A DNA stretch of 39,023 nt from an uncultured Bacteroidaceae bacterium (GTDB lineage Bacteria > Bacteroidota > Bacteroidia > Bacteroidales > Bacteroidaceae), in NCBI GenBank assembly GCA_934293005.1, contig CAKQYA010000023.1, positions 1-39,023 on the forward strand. The letters are read 5' to 3'. A program made the position numbers and the translations under genes. Below the pieces are notes generated by a model. That model ran no database searches. It saw only the letters and a program-made list of their open reading frames with translations, and had not been told where the DNA came from. This document shows, in pieces, positions 31,897 to 39,023 of the stretch; position 1 is the first letter of the stretch, and each line of letters starts with the position of its first letter.

Positions 31897-32266
31897 CATG
31901 CAATAATCCTATTTTACAATATTAACTGCGAAAAACAGTATACTCTTGGTATTATTGCGTAACTTTGCAACATTTCATATAAGCAATCAAATTCATTAAA
32001 TCACAATCGATCATTAGAACTTGATTCATGTTGGAGCTTGTTTTGAGCAAGTTGCGATGCGCACGTTGAAGGCATAGCTGGTCATATGATGAAATGCTGA
32101 CGGAAGCGAGATGCCGACAAGAGTCAGAAAGAATAAACAAAGCGCAGGTCTCGGCCTGATGACCAATATGGGTTAAAGCATTAAGGTGTGAGATGATGAG
32201 ATAATATGAATAATATAAAATTTTTCATTTGCGTGAAAGAAAATAATCTGAGTCAACTTAATAATC
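31897..32266 (+). other. Gap and long leader before the MATE gene
   Basis: After the divergent promoters, about 300 bp lies before the MATE ATG with no credible ORF. I see only weak local stems (for example GCTTG/CAAGT near 32036-32052) and no riboswitch class that I recognise. Confidence 0.5.
31960..31967 (+). promoter_or_regulatory. Putative -7 element for the MATE gene
   Basis: TAACTTTG in the context ATTATTGCGTAACTTTGCA, very similar to the sequence upstream of the GT4 gene at 23450. The leader to the MATE ATG would be about 295 nt. Confidence 0.4.
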
Positions 32267-33565
32267 ATGAATAAATTGGATAAAGACATACTTGCCATAG
32301 CCATACCGTCGATAGTGTCAAACATCACCGTGCCGCTTCTTGGCCTGGTGGATGTGGGCATAGTGGGGCATATGGGCGATGCCGCATACATAGGAGCCAT
32401 TTCGGTAGGCAGCATGACATTCAATGTCATCTATTGGATATTTGGGTTTCTGCGCATGGGCACGAGTGGAATGACTTCCCAAGCGTATGGCAGAAGCGAT
32501 GATGGAGAGTGTGCAGCCATGCTCGTCAGGTCGCTTGCTGTGGGTGTGGGCATTGGGCTTGCTTTTGTTGCGCTTCAGCGCATTGTGGGCTGGATGGCTC
32601 TCACGGCCATGCAGCCTACTGCAGACATTGCTGGATATGCCAACACTTATTTCAGCATATGCATATGGGGCGCACCTGCCGTGCTCGGCCTGTACAGTCT
32701 GACAGGATGGTATATCGGCATGCAAAACACACGGGTGCCAATGGTGGTGTCTGTTGTGCAGAATGTAGTCAACATTATGGCGAGCCTAACGTTCGTTTAT
32801 GTGTGCGGCATGAAGGTGGAAGGCGTGGCTTTGGGTACGCTGGTCGCACAATGGACAGGCTTTGTCCTGGCTCTGGCTCTGGTCAAGGTGGCAAGTGGCG
32901 ATAGTTTATTGCGTCGCATGTCGGTCAGAGCCTTGCGAGATGCAGCGGCGATGAAGCGTTTTTTCACTGTCAACAGAGATATTTTTGTGCGCACTCTTTT
33001 CCTTGTGGCAGTAAACCTCTTCTTCACCTCGGCAGGAGCCAAGCAGGGTGCCGTCATTCTTTCTGTCAATACGATGCTCTTCCAGCTGTTCACGCTCTAT
33101 TCGTTTGTGATGGATGGCTTCGCTTATGCAGGTGAGGCTATAGGTGGCAAGTATTACGGAGCAGGGGATAAGGTGATGTTCATGAATGCTGTCAAGAGGC
33201 TTTTCTTTTGGAACGTGGGTCTCATGCTTGTCTACACCCTCGTGTATGTGTTTGGTACAGAGCCATTCTTCCGCATGCTAACCGATGACGCTGACGTGAT
33301 TCGTGCTATGGATGTGTATCTTCCATGGGCCGTGGTCATTCCCATAGCAGGGATGGGTGCATTCTATTGGGATGGCTTTTATATAGGCATGACGGCCACT
33401 CGCGGCATGTTGGCCGGCACGTTTGCTGGAGCCGCCGCATTCTTTGCCGTTTATTGGGGCTTGCATGGCCTTTGGGGCAATCATGCTTTGTGGCTGGCTC
33501 TCATACTTTATCTCATGGTTCGTGGCGTGACGCAGACTTTGCTTTTCAAAAAGCACATGTTGTAA
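32267..33565 (+). CDS. MATE family efflux transporter
   Basis: The 432-aa inner-membrane protein has twelve predicted helices in two bundles. Family-typical segments are IAIPSIVSNITVPLLGLVDVGIVGHMG at the start, WIFGFLRMGTSGMTSQAYG, and in the second half FVMDGFAYAGEAIGGKYYGAGD. This is the DinF-like branch, which exports cationic compounds using Na+ or H+. Since genes on either side build surface glycans, a role in moving a lipid-linked or envelope molecule is possible but not shown. The mRNA probably has a long leader. Confidence 0.9.
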   Translation: MNKLDKDILAIAIPSIVSNITVPLLGLVDVGIVGHMGDAAYIGAISVGSMTFNVIYWIFGFLRMGTSGMTSQAYGRSDDGECAAMLVRSLAVGVGIGLAFVALQRIVGWMALTAMQPTADIAGYANTYFSICIWGAPAVLGLYSLTGWYIGMQNTRVPMVVSVVQNVVNIMASLTFVYVCGMKVEGVALGTLVAQWTGFVLALALVKVASGDSLLRRMSVRALRDAAAMKRFFTVNRDIFVRTLFLVAVNLFFTSAGAKQGAVILSVNTMLFQLFTLYSFVMDGFAYAGEAIGGKYYGAGDKVMFMNAVKRLFFWNVGLMLVYTLVYVFGTEPFFRMLTDDADVIRAMDVYLPWAVVIPIAGMGAFYWDGFYIGMTATRGMLAGTFAGAAAFFAVYWGLHGLWGNHALWLALILYLMVRGVTQTLLFKKHML

Positions 33566-33619
33566 TGCGTTATGACGCATGTGATGAGCACATATGTGAA
33601 AATTTGTCGTGAATAAGAT

Positions 33620-33649
33620 GTTGTAATAAAGAAATTATCATTATATTTG
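33620..33649 (+). promoter_or_regulatory. Promoter of the GT9 / acyltransferase pair
   Basis: TTG at 33621-33623 and TATATTTG at 33642-33649 have 18-nt spacing. The -7 element is a full match and lies 62 nt before the ATG at 33712. Confidence 0.55.
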
Positions 33650-33711
33650 CAATCACATAGCCAAGCAATGGCAAAATAAAATGATTGTTTAACGATAAAA
33701 CACACCTGCTT

Positions 33712-34794
33712 ATGTTTGGAAAGGAAGAAAAGAAAGAGATTAAGCGGCTGCTTGTCATGAGGTTCAGCGCCATGGGCGATGTTGCCATGACAGTGCCTGT
33801 GCTCAACGCTTTGGCCAAGCAGAATCCGCAGTTGAGAATCACGATGCTTACGCGCGACCGTTTTGCGGGCATGTATGAGTGGCTGCCATCAAATGTTGTG
33901 GTGCGCGGAGTGAATTTTGATGCGTACAAGGGAATCCTCGGCCTGGCAAGGCTGTACAGTTCGCTGATGGAATATGACTTCGATGCCGTGGCTGACCTCC
34001 ATGACGTTATCCGCACCAAGTTCCTGCGCACATGCTTCTCTGTTAATGGCACACGGGTGGCTATCATCGATAAGGGCAGGGAAGAGAAGCGCGCCTTGAT
34101 AGGCTGTGGCCTGACTCACGAGCCGCTGAAGCGCATGACTGACAGATATGTGGAGGTGTTCAAGCGTCTTGGCCTTAAACTTGAGCTGAACAGCAATGCG
34201 GTAATCGACCTCAGCTGTGAGAACTTTTATGAGGTCAACAAGTTGGCAGGAGGTAAATCACAAGGTGAAAGATGGGTAGGAGTGGCTCCGTTTGCGGCTC
34301 ATGAACAGAAAATATATCCTCTTGACAAGATGCATCAGGTTGTTGACATGCTGGCAGCCAGTGGATGCAAAGTGTTCCTGTTTGGCGCAGGCGACAAGGA
34401 GAGAGAAGTGCTTGGTCGATGGGAGAGCGAGTATGCCGCTAAGTCTGAGAGTGGCTCAGGCAAGGTGATCAGCACCTGTGGCTTGCTTGGAGGCTTGCGC
34501 AACGAGATGCTCCTCATGTCGTGCCTTGACTTGATGCTGTCGATGGATTCTGCCAATATGCACATTGCTTCTATCTTTGGCACTCGTGTGCTGTCGATAT
34601 GGGGGGCCACGCATCCAAAGGCAGGCTTCTCAGGCTTCGGACAGACGCCTGACAGTGAGATGCAACTCGATTTGCCTTGCCGCCCATGCTCCATATATGG
34701 AAAGACCCCGTGCCAGTTTGGCGACATGAGGTGCATGGCCATAGAGCCTTCGGCAGTGGTTGCCAAAGCTATGGAGATGATTGCTGACGCATGA
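33712..34794 (+). CDS. GT9 heptosyltransferase-family glycosyltransferase
   Basis: The 360-aa GT-B protein matches the ADP-heptose:LPS heptosyltransferase (WaaF/RfaF) family. It starts EIKRLLVMRFSAMGDVAMTVPVLNAL with the conserved Gly-Asp after the first strand, has WVGVAPFAAHEQKIYPLDKM at the domain junction, then FGAGDKE, CLDLMLSMDSANMHIASIFGT and IWGATHPKAGFSGFG. It probably adds a core sugar to lipid A-core in the cytoplasm; whether the sugar is heptose is uncertain in Bacteroidales. The frame reaches a TTG at 33685, but the ATG at 33712 is preferred. The LpxL/HtrB-like gene follows 27 bp downstream, supporting a joint LPS role. Confidence 0.88.
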   Translation: MFGKEEKKEIKRLLVMRFSAMGDVAMTVPVLNALAKQNPQLRITMLTRDRFAGMYEWLPSNVVVRGVNFDAYKGILGLARLYSSLMEYDFDAVADLHDVIRTKFLRTCFSVNGTRVAIIDKGREEKRALIGCGLTHEPLKRMTDRYVEVFKRLGLKLELNSNAVIDLSCENFYEVNKLAGGKSQGERWVGVAPFAAHEQKIYPLDKMHQVVDMLAASGCKVFLFGAGDKEREVLGRWESEYAAKSESGSGKVISTCGLLGGLRNEMLLMSCLDLMLSMDSANMHIASIFGTRVLSIWGATHPKAGFSGFGQTPDSEMQLDLPCRPCSIYGKTPCQFGDMRCMAIEPSAVVAKAMEMIADA

Positions 34795-34821
34795 CGAAGC
34801 AGATAGAAATGAAAACATCAC

Positions 34822-35733
34822 ATGAATTATAAATTGATAAAAGGAAGTTTGTGGCTTGTGAGTCTTCTGCCATGGAGAGTGCTTTATGCCGTGTCAGACC
34901 TCTGCTGCCTCTTTGTGAAGCGTCATTATCGAAGGCGCATTGTGAGGGATAACCTCAAGAGCGCATTTCCAGAGAAAGATGAGAGGGAGTTGCGTCAGAT
35001 AGAAGATAGGTTCTACCACCAATTGTGCGACAACTTTGTGGAAGTGGTCAAGATGCTGTCGATGTCAAGCAAAGAGATTATGCGGCGCATGACATTCACG
35101 GGCATTGATGACTTCAGACAAAGACAGGAGGCGGGTAAGCAGTTCTGCTTTCTTTATCTTGGTCATTTTGGCAATTGGGAATGGATAGCGTCGATACATC
35201 TCAGCATCAATGGATGGAGCGATACAGCTCAGATATATCACCATATTTATAATAAGGCGATGGACCGCCTCTTCAACGAGATACGTGCCCAGTATGGTGG
35301 TGAGAACATAGAGATGAAAGAGACGTACAGGCGCATACTGCAGATGAAACGGAGTGGCAAGCCTTATCTGATAGGCTTTATCAGCGACCAGCAGCCCAAG
35401 TGGCGGAGCATCCATCATTTTGTGCCTTTCCTCAATCACGACACGGCTGTCTTCACAGGAGCCGAGCAGATTGGCCGCAAGGTCGACGCCTTTGCCATGT
35501 ATGGAAGGATGAGCCGCCCGCGCAGAGGATATTACAATCTCGACATCCTGCCTCTTGAGGACAACATGGCTGAAGCTTCGGCCAACTCTGTCACGAACCG
35601 CTTTTTCGAGATGCTCGAAAGTGACATAAAGGAACATCCCGAGATGTGGCTCTGGACGCACAAGCGATGGAGCCGCACTAAAGAGGAATGGCTTAGAAGG
35701 CAACATGCTGAAGGAAAGGAAATGCAGGCTTGA
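34822..35733 (+). CDS. LpxL/HtrB-like lysophospholipid/lipid A acyltransferase
   Basis: The 303-aa protein has an N-terminal membrane anchor (SLWLVSLLPWRVLYAVSDLCCLFV) and the acyltransferase H-x4-D/E site as His115-FGNW-Glu120 in LYLGHFGNWEW. It also has SDQQPKWRSIHHFVPFLNHDTAVFTGAEQIG and the C-terminal PEMWLWTHKRWSRTKEE, all hallmarks of the HtrB/LpxL/MsbB family. The family adds a secondary acyl chain to lipid A at the inner membrane, using acyl-ACP. Length matches (about 300). It lies 27 bp after the GT9 gene and is followed by an intrinsic terminator, so the two form a two-gene LPS operon. Confidence 0.92.
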   Translation: MNYKLIKGSLWLVSLLPWRVLYAVSDLCCLFVKRHYRRRIVRDNLKSAFPEKDERELRQIEDRFYHQLCDNFVEVVKMLSMSSKEIMRRMTFTGIDDFRQRQEAGKQFCFLYLGHFGNWEWIASIHLSINGWSDTAQIYHHIYNKAMDRLFNEIRAQYGGENIEMKETYRRILQMKRSGKPYLIGFISDQQPKWRSIHHFVPFLNHDTAVFTGAEQIGRKVDAFAMYGRMSRPRRGYYNLDILPLEDNMAEASANSVTNRFFEMLESDIKEHPEMWLWTHKRWSRTKEEWLRRQHAEGKEMQA

Positions 35734-35750
35734 CGCCATTTATGTGAAAA

Positions 35751-35795
35751 ATGCCGAAGCAACTTGTCTCATATAGTTGCTTCGGCATATTTTTG
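35751..35795 (+). terminator. Intrinsic terminator after the LpxL-like gene
   Basis: ATGCCGAAGCAAC (35751-35763) pairs perfectly with 35776-35788 over a 12-nt loop and is followed by ATTTTTGTATT. It lies 18 bp past the stop codon. Confidence 0.88.
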
Positions 35796-35862
35796 TATTC
35801 ATTTTTCGTGAGTGTTAATGTGTTGTTTGCACACTTGCACTTTTGCTGTGAGTGGCGTTACT

Positions 35863-35996
35863 TATTCGGCGAAAAAAGGAGGGTAAGGATACTGGGCAAA
35901 GTATATTAGGATACTTTGCAAAGTATATTAGGATACTTGGCCAAGTATCCTAATATACTTTTTTATGGGTGCCACAGCTTTGAAAAACTAAGTCAA
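35863..35996. repeat. Dispersed element with 22-bp tandem palindromes, copy 2
   Basis: The same element as at 270-401: the flank TATTCGGCGAAAAAAGGA, three 22-bp units starting at 35886, 35908 and 35930, then a TTTTTTATGGGTGCCACA segment and AAAAACTAAGTCAA. Units differ from copy 1 by a few bases that mostly keep the palindrome. It is intergenic, downstream of the LpxL-like gene's terminator. Confidence 0.85.
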
Positions 35997-36147
35997 CGGG
36001 AAAGAATTGTTTTCCCCTTTCAAATTCCTCCATGACATAAACGACCACACATGAATATTTCCTCGAAACCCTCTGAAATGGGACTTCGATGAATATATAT
36101 ATATGCTCTTTGGATTTTTAGCGGACAACAATAATTCGTAAAATAAC
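35997..36147. other. Noncoding stretch after repeat copy 2
   Basis: AT-rich sequence between the repeat and the DUF2795 terminator. A 60-codon frame on the minus strand exists but has no recognisable features. Confidence 0.4.
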
Positions 36148-36196
36148 AAAAGCCAATGGCATAAACACATCCATGATGTTCACGCCATTGGCTTTT
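36148..36196 (-). terminator. Terminator after the DUF2795 gene
   Basis: AAAAGCCAATGGC (36148-36160) pairs with GCCATTGGCTTTT (36184-36196), with a 23-nt loop. It lies 24 bp past the DUF2795 stop codon. On the plus strand it is followed by GGTTTTTT, so it may work in both directions. Confidence 0.75.
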
Positions 36197-36219
36197 GGTT
36201 TTTTGCTTGACACATTGTA

Positions 36220-36441
36220 CTAATATTCCTCCTCATCCCAAAGGAAGTCTTCCTTTGATGGATAGTCGGGCCATATCTCTTCGATAGATTCGTAAATGTC
36301 ACCTTCGTCTTCAATTTCTTCAAGATTCTCAATCACTTCGAGAGGCGCGCCCGAACGAGTTGCATAGTCAATCAACTCATCTTTGGTGGCTGGCCATGGT
36401 GCATCTTCGAGCTTAGATGCTAATTCAAGTGTCCAATACAT
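36220..36441 (-). CDS. DUF2795 domain protein
   Basis: The 73-aa protein MYWTLELASKLEDAPWPATKDELIDYATRSG... matches the DUF2795 pattern: a short helical domain with PWPATKDELIDYA and APLEVIENLEEI, then a very acidic tail ending DFLWDEEEY. In Bacteroidales this is a small conserved cytoplasmic protein of unknown function. It is monocistronic, with an excellent promoter 29-61 nt upstream and a terminator downstream, which suggests strong independent expression. Confidence 0.9.
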   Translation of the reverse strand: MYWTLELASKLEDAPWPATKDELIDYATRSGAPLEVIENLEEIEDEGDIYESIEEIWPDYPSKEDFLWDEEEY

Positions 36442-36470
36442 AGTTAGTTCCCTTTTTTAATTTTTGGTCG

Positions 36471-36502
36471 CAAAAATACAAGTTATTTCTTTAACTGCCA
36501 AA
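36471..36502 (-). promoter_or_regulatory. Promoter of the DUF2795 gene
   Basis: On the minus strand, TTTG (36502-36499), a 20-nt spacer and TATTTTTG (36478-36471) form a full match to the Bacteroidetes -33/-7 consensus. Confidence 0.65.
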
Positions 36503-36567
36503 TAATTCGACTATGAATTGCACCACAGATACAAATTATCTTCAAATCCACTGAGATGGTAGCAATT

Positions 36568-37008
36568 TTACAGTAGATAGTTTTGTTTGATGCGCTTATT
36601 GTCGAATGTGACCAAACCGCGGCTTCCCATGTCGAAAGTGACGATAGCACGCGCATCGCCTACGGCACGTTGCCATAAACAGGCATTATCGTCATCTATA
36701 TGTTCAATCACCAATGCCATCTGAGGTGTGGCATTTTCCATGGCATGTCTATACATGCTCTCAGCCTCGTTGCCAACCTTGTCAATAACAACAACGAGAT
36801 GTGGGCTGAAGTGGTTCTTTATGCGGAAGAGCTGTCGTTGCGATTGTGTGCGCAGCCCTTGATCCTCATAGGCGTAATAGTGGAGCTGTTCGAAGAGCAC
36901 GTCGCGCACCATCTCATAAGCCCAAGGTGATTGGATGCCGAAGCCATGTCTGTGCAGCATTCGCTGGAGGAATGTGCGTATGAGGTGTGCCTTGCGATGC
37001 AGATTCAT
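36568..37008 (-). CDS. Short protein resembling a trimmed SAM methyltransferase family
   Basis: The 146-aa product has RHGFGIQSPWAYEMVRDVLFEQLHYYAYE near the N-terminus and GLVTFDNKRIKQNYLL at the end. As I recall, both ends match a Bacteroidetes family of putative class I methyltransferases (HG-H-SPFA-Y ... YYAYE ... G-FD-K-Q-Y) that normally run to about 230-260 aa. The central glycine-rich SAM-binding strand-loop is not seen here, so it is probably not an active methyltransferase. It has no signal peptide. It begins 44 bp after the histidine-kinase stop on the same strand and is probably co-transcribed with it. Function unknown. Confidence 0.65.
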   Translation of the reverse strand: MNLHRKAHLIRTFLQRMLHRHGFGIQSPWAYEMVRDVLFEQLHYYAYEDQGLRTQSQRQLFRIKNHFSPHLVVVIDKVGNEAESMYRHAMENATPQMALVIEHIDDDNACLWQRAVGDARAIVTFDMGSRGLVTFDNKRIKQNYLL

Positions 37009-37052
37009 TGCTTGTTTTAGTGAAGTGTTGGTTGTTCGGTTCTCATGTTGTT

Positions 37053-38903
37053 CTATTCTTGCGAGTCGTCCACCTTTTGCTGGTCGACGATGCCATCTGG
37101 TATCTCATAGACGAAGCATGCGCCAGGAGTGTGTGAAGGGTCAAGGTAAATTTTTCCTGAGAGCACGTTTGCTATAAGGGTGCATATGTAAAGCCCAAGT
37201 CCGAGGCCAGGACTGTAGCAATCCACCTTTTCGAAGTTTTCAAAGATGAGGGCTCTTTTCTCAGGAGGTATGCCCACACCCGTGTCAGTCACGATAAAGC
37301 GCATCCGTCCTGTGCTCTTGTTGCGCTCCACACTCAGCTCCACTTCTCCCTTTGTGGTGTTTTTGATGGCATTAGAGAGGAGATTCCCTATGACTTGGCG
37401 AAGGCGTTTTGCATCCGTGACGATGGTCATGCCATTTTCTGCAGGGCAATAGTTGAGTTTGACCCCAGGATTGAGCGACTCTTTAGCTGCCTTGATTTGC
37501 GCTTTGCATAGCTCGTCAACATCCACAGCCACATATTTAAGGTTGAAGATGCCTGTTTCCATGTTGCTCACATCAATGATTTCATCCAGAGTGGAGAGCA
37601 GTTTGTCGTTGCTCTCTTGGATATAGCTGTAATAGAGGTTTTTCTCATCTGAAGGAAGATCGGTCAACAGGAGCTGGGCAAAGCCGATGATGGCGTTGAG
37701 CGGTGTGCGTATCTCATGGCGCATGTTTTGCACAAACACCTGTTTTACACGTTCGGCTATTGTGGCCCTTTCGAGAGCTTTCTGCAGACGGTCGGCACGC
37801 TTCTTCTGCGCTTTGTTGGTGGTGTATCGCCATCCCATGTAGAAAGCCACGGCAATGGCAAGCGCAAGGATGATGTAGGTGATGATGAGAGAGCGTTGCT
37901 TCATGCTGTCCATGCGTCGCTTGTATGCTTCGTTCACCTCATACTTGGTGTTGATGAGCGGAAAATGGTGAGCCACCTCCATCTCCAGCAAACGCGAGGG
38001 GAATATGTTGGCATCTTCGAGCATGCACACCAGATACGCATAGGCCCTGTCTATCTCTCCTATGCTATACAGTGCCTGCACCAGTTCTGGCATGCTCTTG
38101 TAGTCTGTGCGCGCCTCTACTATGTCTTGTTCTGATGTCTTGGCAAGATAATATATCCATTTGTCCACATTGCCGCTCTGCATCTCGGCCTGCGCCATGG
38201 CATAGCCGATGCGCAGCTTAATCAATCCTGTCGACTTGCCCAAGCTTGGTGTCATGATTGCTATTGCCTTGTCGGGCTCTCCTTGCAGCAAGGCTTTTTC
38301 TCCTTTGTATGCGGCTTTGCTCACAGGGTCTGTCTGATAGGCTATGAGGCTGTCGAGTAGGGCGAGCCTGACAGAGTCGGTTCCATCGTCTGCACGAGAT
38401 AGAATGTTCGATTCGTATGTGGCGAGGCGCACATGGTTGTTGTATATCGTGTGGTAATAAATTTGCTTGTTAGTGTCGGATATGTCTTTTTCTTCTATGT
38501 TGCGCAGCATCCTGATAACCACGCCATACAGTCCCATGACGCTGTAAACGCTTGCCATGTGCAGCTGCGCTCCCACACGCAGGTCTGTATCTTGTTTGGC
38601 CTCGGGCGTGTTCAATATGTTCTGCAGGGCATTGAGGCTTGCACGGCCACTGTAGTGGAAGGACAGATTGAACAGTTGTTTGCAATTGTCAACATATTCA
38701 TCTTTGCGGCACTTGTCTAAGACATTCTTGATGCTGTCGATGCGTTCGCTAAGTCTCTCCTGGTATTCCTTTTTGTTTTCAATGGCCACGTCAAGGTCAT
38801 GCAACGCTTTCTCCGTTTCAGGCGACATACTGAAGCTCTGTGCAAATGCGCAAAATGGCATAGCAGACAGAAGAACACAAAACAAATAATTCATTAAACG
38901 CAT
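37053..38903 (-). CDS. TPR-type sensor histidine kinase
   Basis: The 616-aa protein has a signal peptide (MRLMNYLFCVLLSAMPFCAFAQ), a periplasmic helical repeat region of about 310 residues with TPR-like helices, and one transmembrane helix near 338-358 (LIITYIILALAIAVAFYMGW). A HisKA domain follows, with the phospho-acceptor His in QNMRHEIRTPLNAIIGFAQ (about His396), and a HATPase domain with N box NLLSNAIKN, G1 DTGVGIP and G2 GLGLGLYI. There is no receiver or DNA-binding domain, and no response regulator is encoded in the window, so its partner is elsewhere or beyond the right edge. The frame extends two codons to a TTG; the ATG at 38903 fits the signal peptide. The signal sensed is unknown. 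Confidence 0.93.
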   Translation of the reverse strand: MRLMNYLFCVLLSAMPFCAFAQSFSMSPETEKALHDLDVAIENKKEYQERLSERIDSIKNVLDKCRKDEYVDNCKQLFNLSFHYSGRASLNALQNILNTPEAKQDTDLRVGAQLHMASVYSVMGLYGVVIRMLRNIEEKDISDTNKQIYYHTIYNNHVRLATYESNILSRADDGTDSVRLALLDSLIAYQTDPVSKAAYKGEKALLQGEPDKAIAIMTPSLGKSTGLIKLRIGYAMAQAEMQSGNVDKWIYYLAKTSEQDIVEARTDYKSMPELVQALYSIGEIDRAYAYLVCMLEDANIFPSRLLEMEVAHHFPLINTKYEVNEAYKRRMDSMKQRSLIITYIILALAIAVAFYMGWRYTTNKAQKKRADRLQKALERATIAERVKQVFVQNMRHEIRTPLNAIIGFAQLLLTDLPSDEKNLYYSYIQESNDKLLSTLDEIIDVSNMETGIFNLKYVAVDVDELCKAQIKAAKESLNPGVKLNYCPAENGMTIVTDAKRLRQVIGNLLSNAIKNTTKGEVELSVERNKSTGRMRFIVTDTGVGIPPEKRALIFENFEKVDCYSPGLGLGLYICTLIANVLSGKIYLDPSHTPGACFVYEIPDGIVDQQKVDDSQE

Positions 38904-38961
38904 AATCAAAGATTATATACCTTATTTCCGCAACACTATAATTTAATGTTTTTTATAAGTA

Positions 38962-38990
38962 CCTGAGCAACAAAAAGTTGCTCAGGATTT
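38962..38990. terminator. Intrinsic terminator near the right edge
   Basis: CCTGAGCAAC (38962-38971), loop AAAAA and GTTGCTCAGG (38977-38986) are followed by ATTTTG on the plus strand and preceded by a T-rich run when read leftward. It probably ends a leftward gene lying beyond the window, upstream of the kinase. Confidence 0.7.
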
Positions 38991-39023
38991 TGCCATGTCA
39001 GAAATTTCACTTATCTTAGTGTC

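Noticed and set aside
35988..36170. 60-codon minus-strand ORF after the second repeat copy
   Set aside because: No recognisable family, it runs through a terminator stem, and it has no start signals.

Overview
The window looks like chromosomal DNA of a Bacteroidales bacterium, most likely Prevotella or a close relative. The evidence is family content (TonB-dependent receptor paired with a DUF4249 lipoprotein, GH127 arabinofuranosidase, DUF2795, TPR-type sensor kinase, MetRS with a fused C-terminal tRNA-binding domain), gaps that repeatedly carry the Bacteroidetes -7 element TAnnTTTG, and few Shine-Dalgarno sequences. The genus is an inference; no rRNA is present.

Layout. 1-700: the end of a truncated Abi_2-type abortive-infection gene, cut off by a 22-bp tandem palindromic repeat that recurs near 35.9 kb, then two inverted-repeat structures. 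706-3099 (-): secreted GH127 beta-L-arabinofuranosidase. 3642-8695 (-): dxs, trkA and trkH in one direction. 9132-11971 (+): a small outer-membrane beta-barrel protein, a strong terminator, then metG. 12358-15408 (+): a tight acyltransferase / GT14 / acyltransferase operon. 15441-19855 (-): an unknown lipoprotein, a TonB-dependent receptor and a DUF4249 lipoprotein. 20254-23060 (+): LicD-family phosphotransferase, IspD/TarI-like cytidylyltransferase and an SDR enzyme, a plausible CDP-polyol supply-and-transfer cassette. 23186-23259 (-): tRNA-Asn. 23476-25465 (+): GT4 and GT2 glycosyltransferases. 25715-27824 (+): a type II restriction-modification pair (HindVP-like nuclease and C5-cytosine methylase). 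27845-30830 (+): SulP anion transporter and HI0933-like flavoprotein. 30952-31884 (-): GT-A glycosyltransferase. 32267-35733 (+): MATE transporter, GT9 heptosyltransferase-like protein and LpxL/HtrB-like acyltransferase. 36220-38903 (-): DUF2795 protein, a short methyltransferase-like protein and a TPR sensor histidine kinase.

The main theme is cell-envelope glycan and lipid building scattered in small operons: two O-acyltransferases, five glycosyltransferases (GT14, GT4, GT2, a GT-A fold enzyme and GT9), a polyol-phosphate-type decoration cassette and a lipid A-type acyltransferase. Housekeeping genes (dxs, trkAH, metG, tRNA-Asn) lie between them. The clearest accessory elements are the restriction-modification pair, the broken Abi gene and the two copies of the palindromic repeat. 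The most promising lead is the LicD / IspD-like / SDR trio, which parallels the human CDP-ribitol system (ISPD plus fukutin-family transferases). The repeat element, whose 22-bp period places stop codons in all six frames, is the second.
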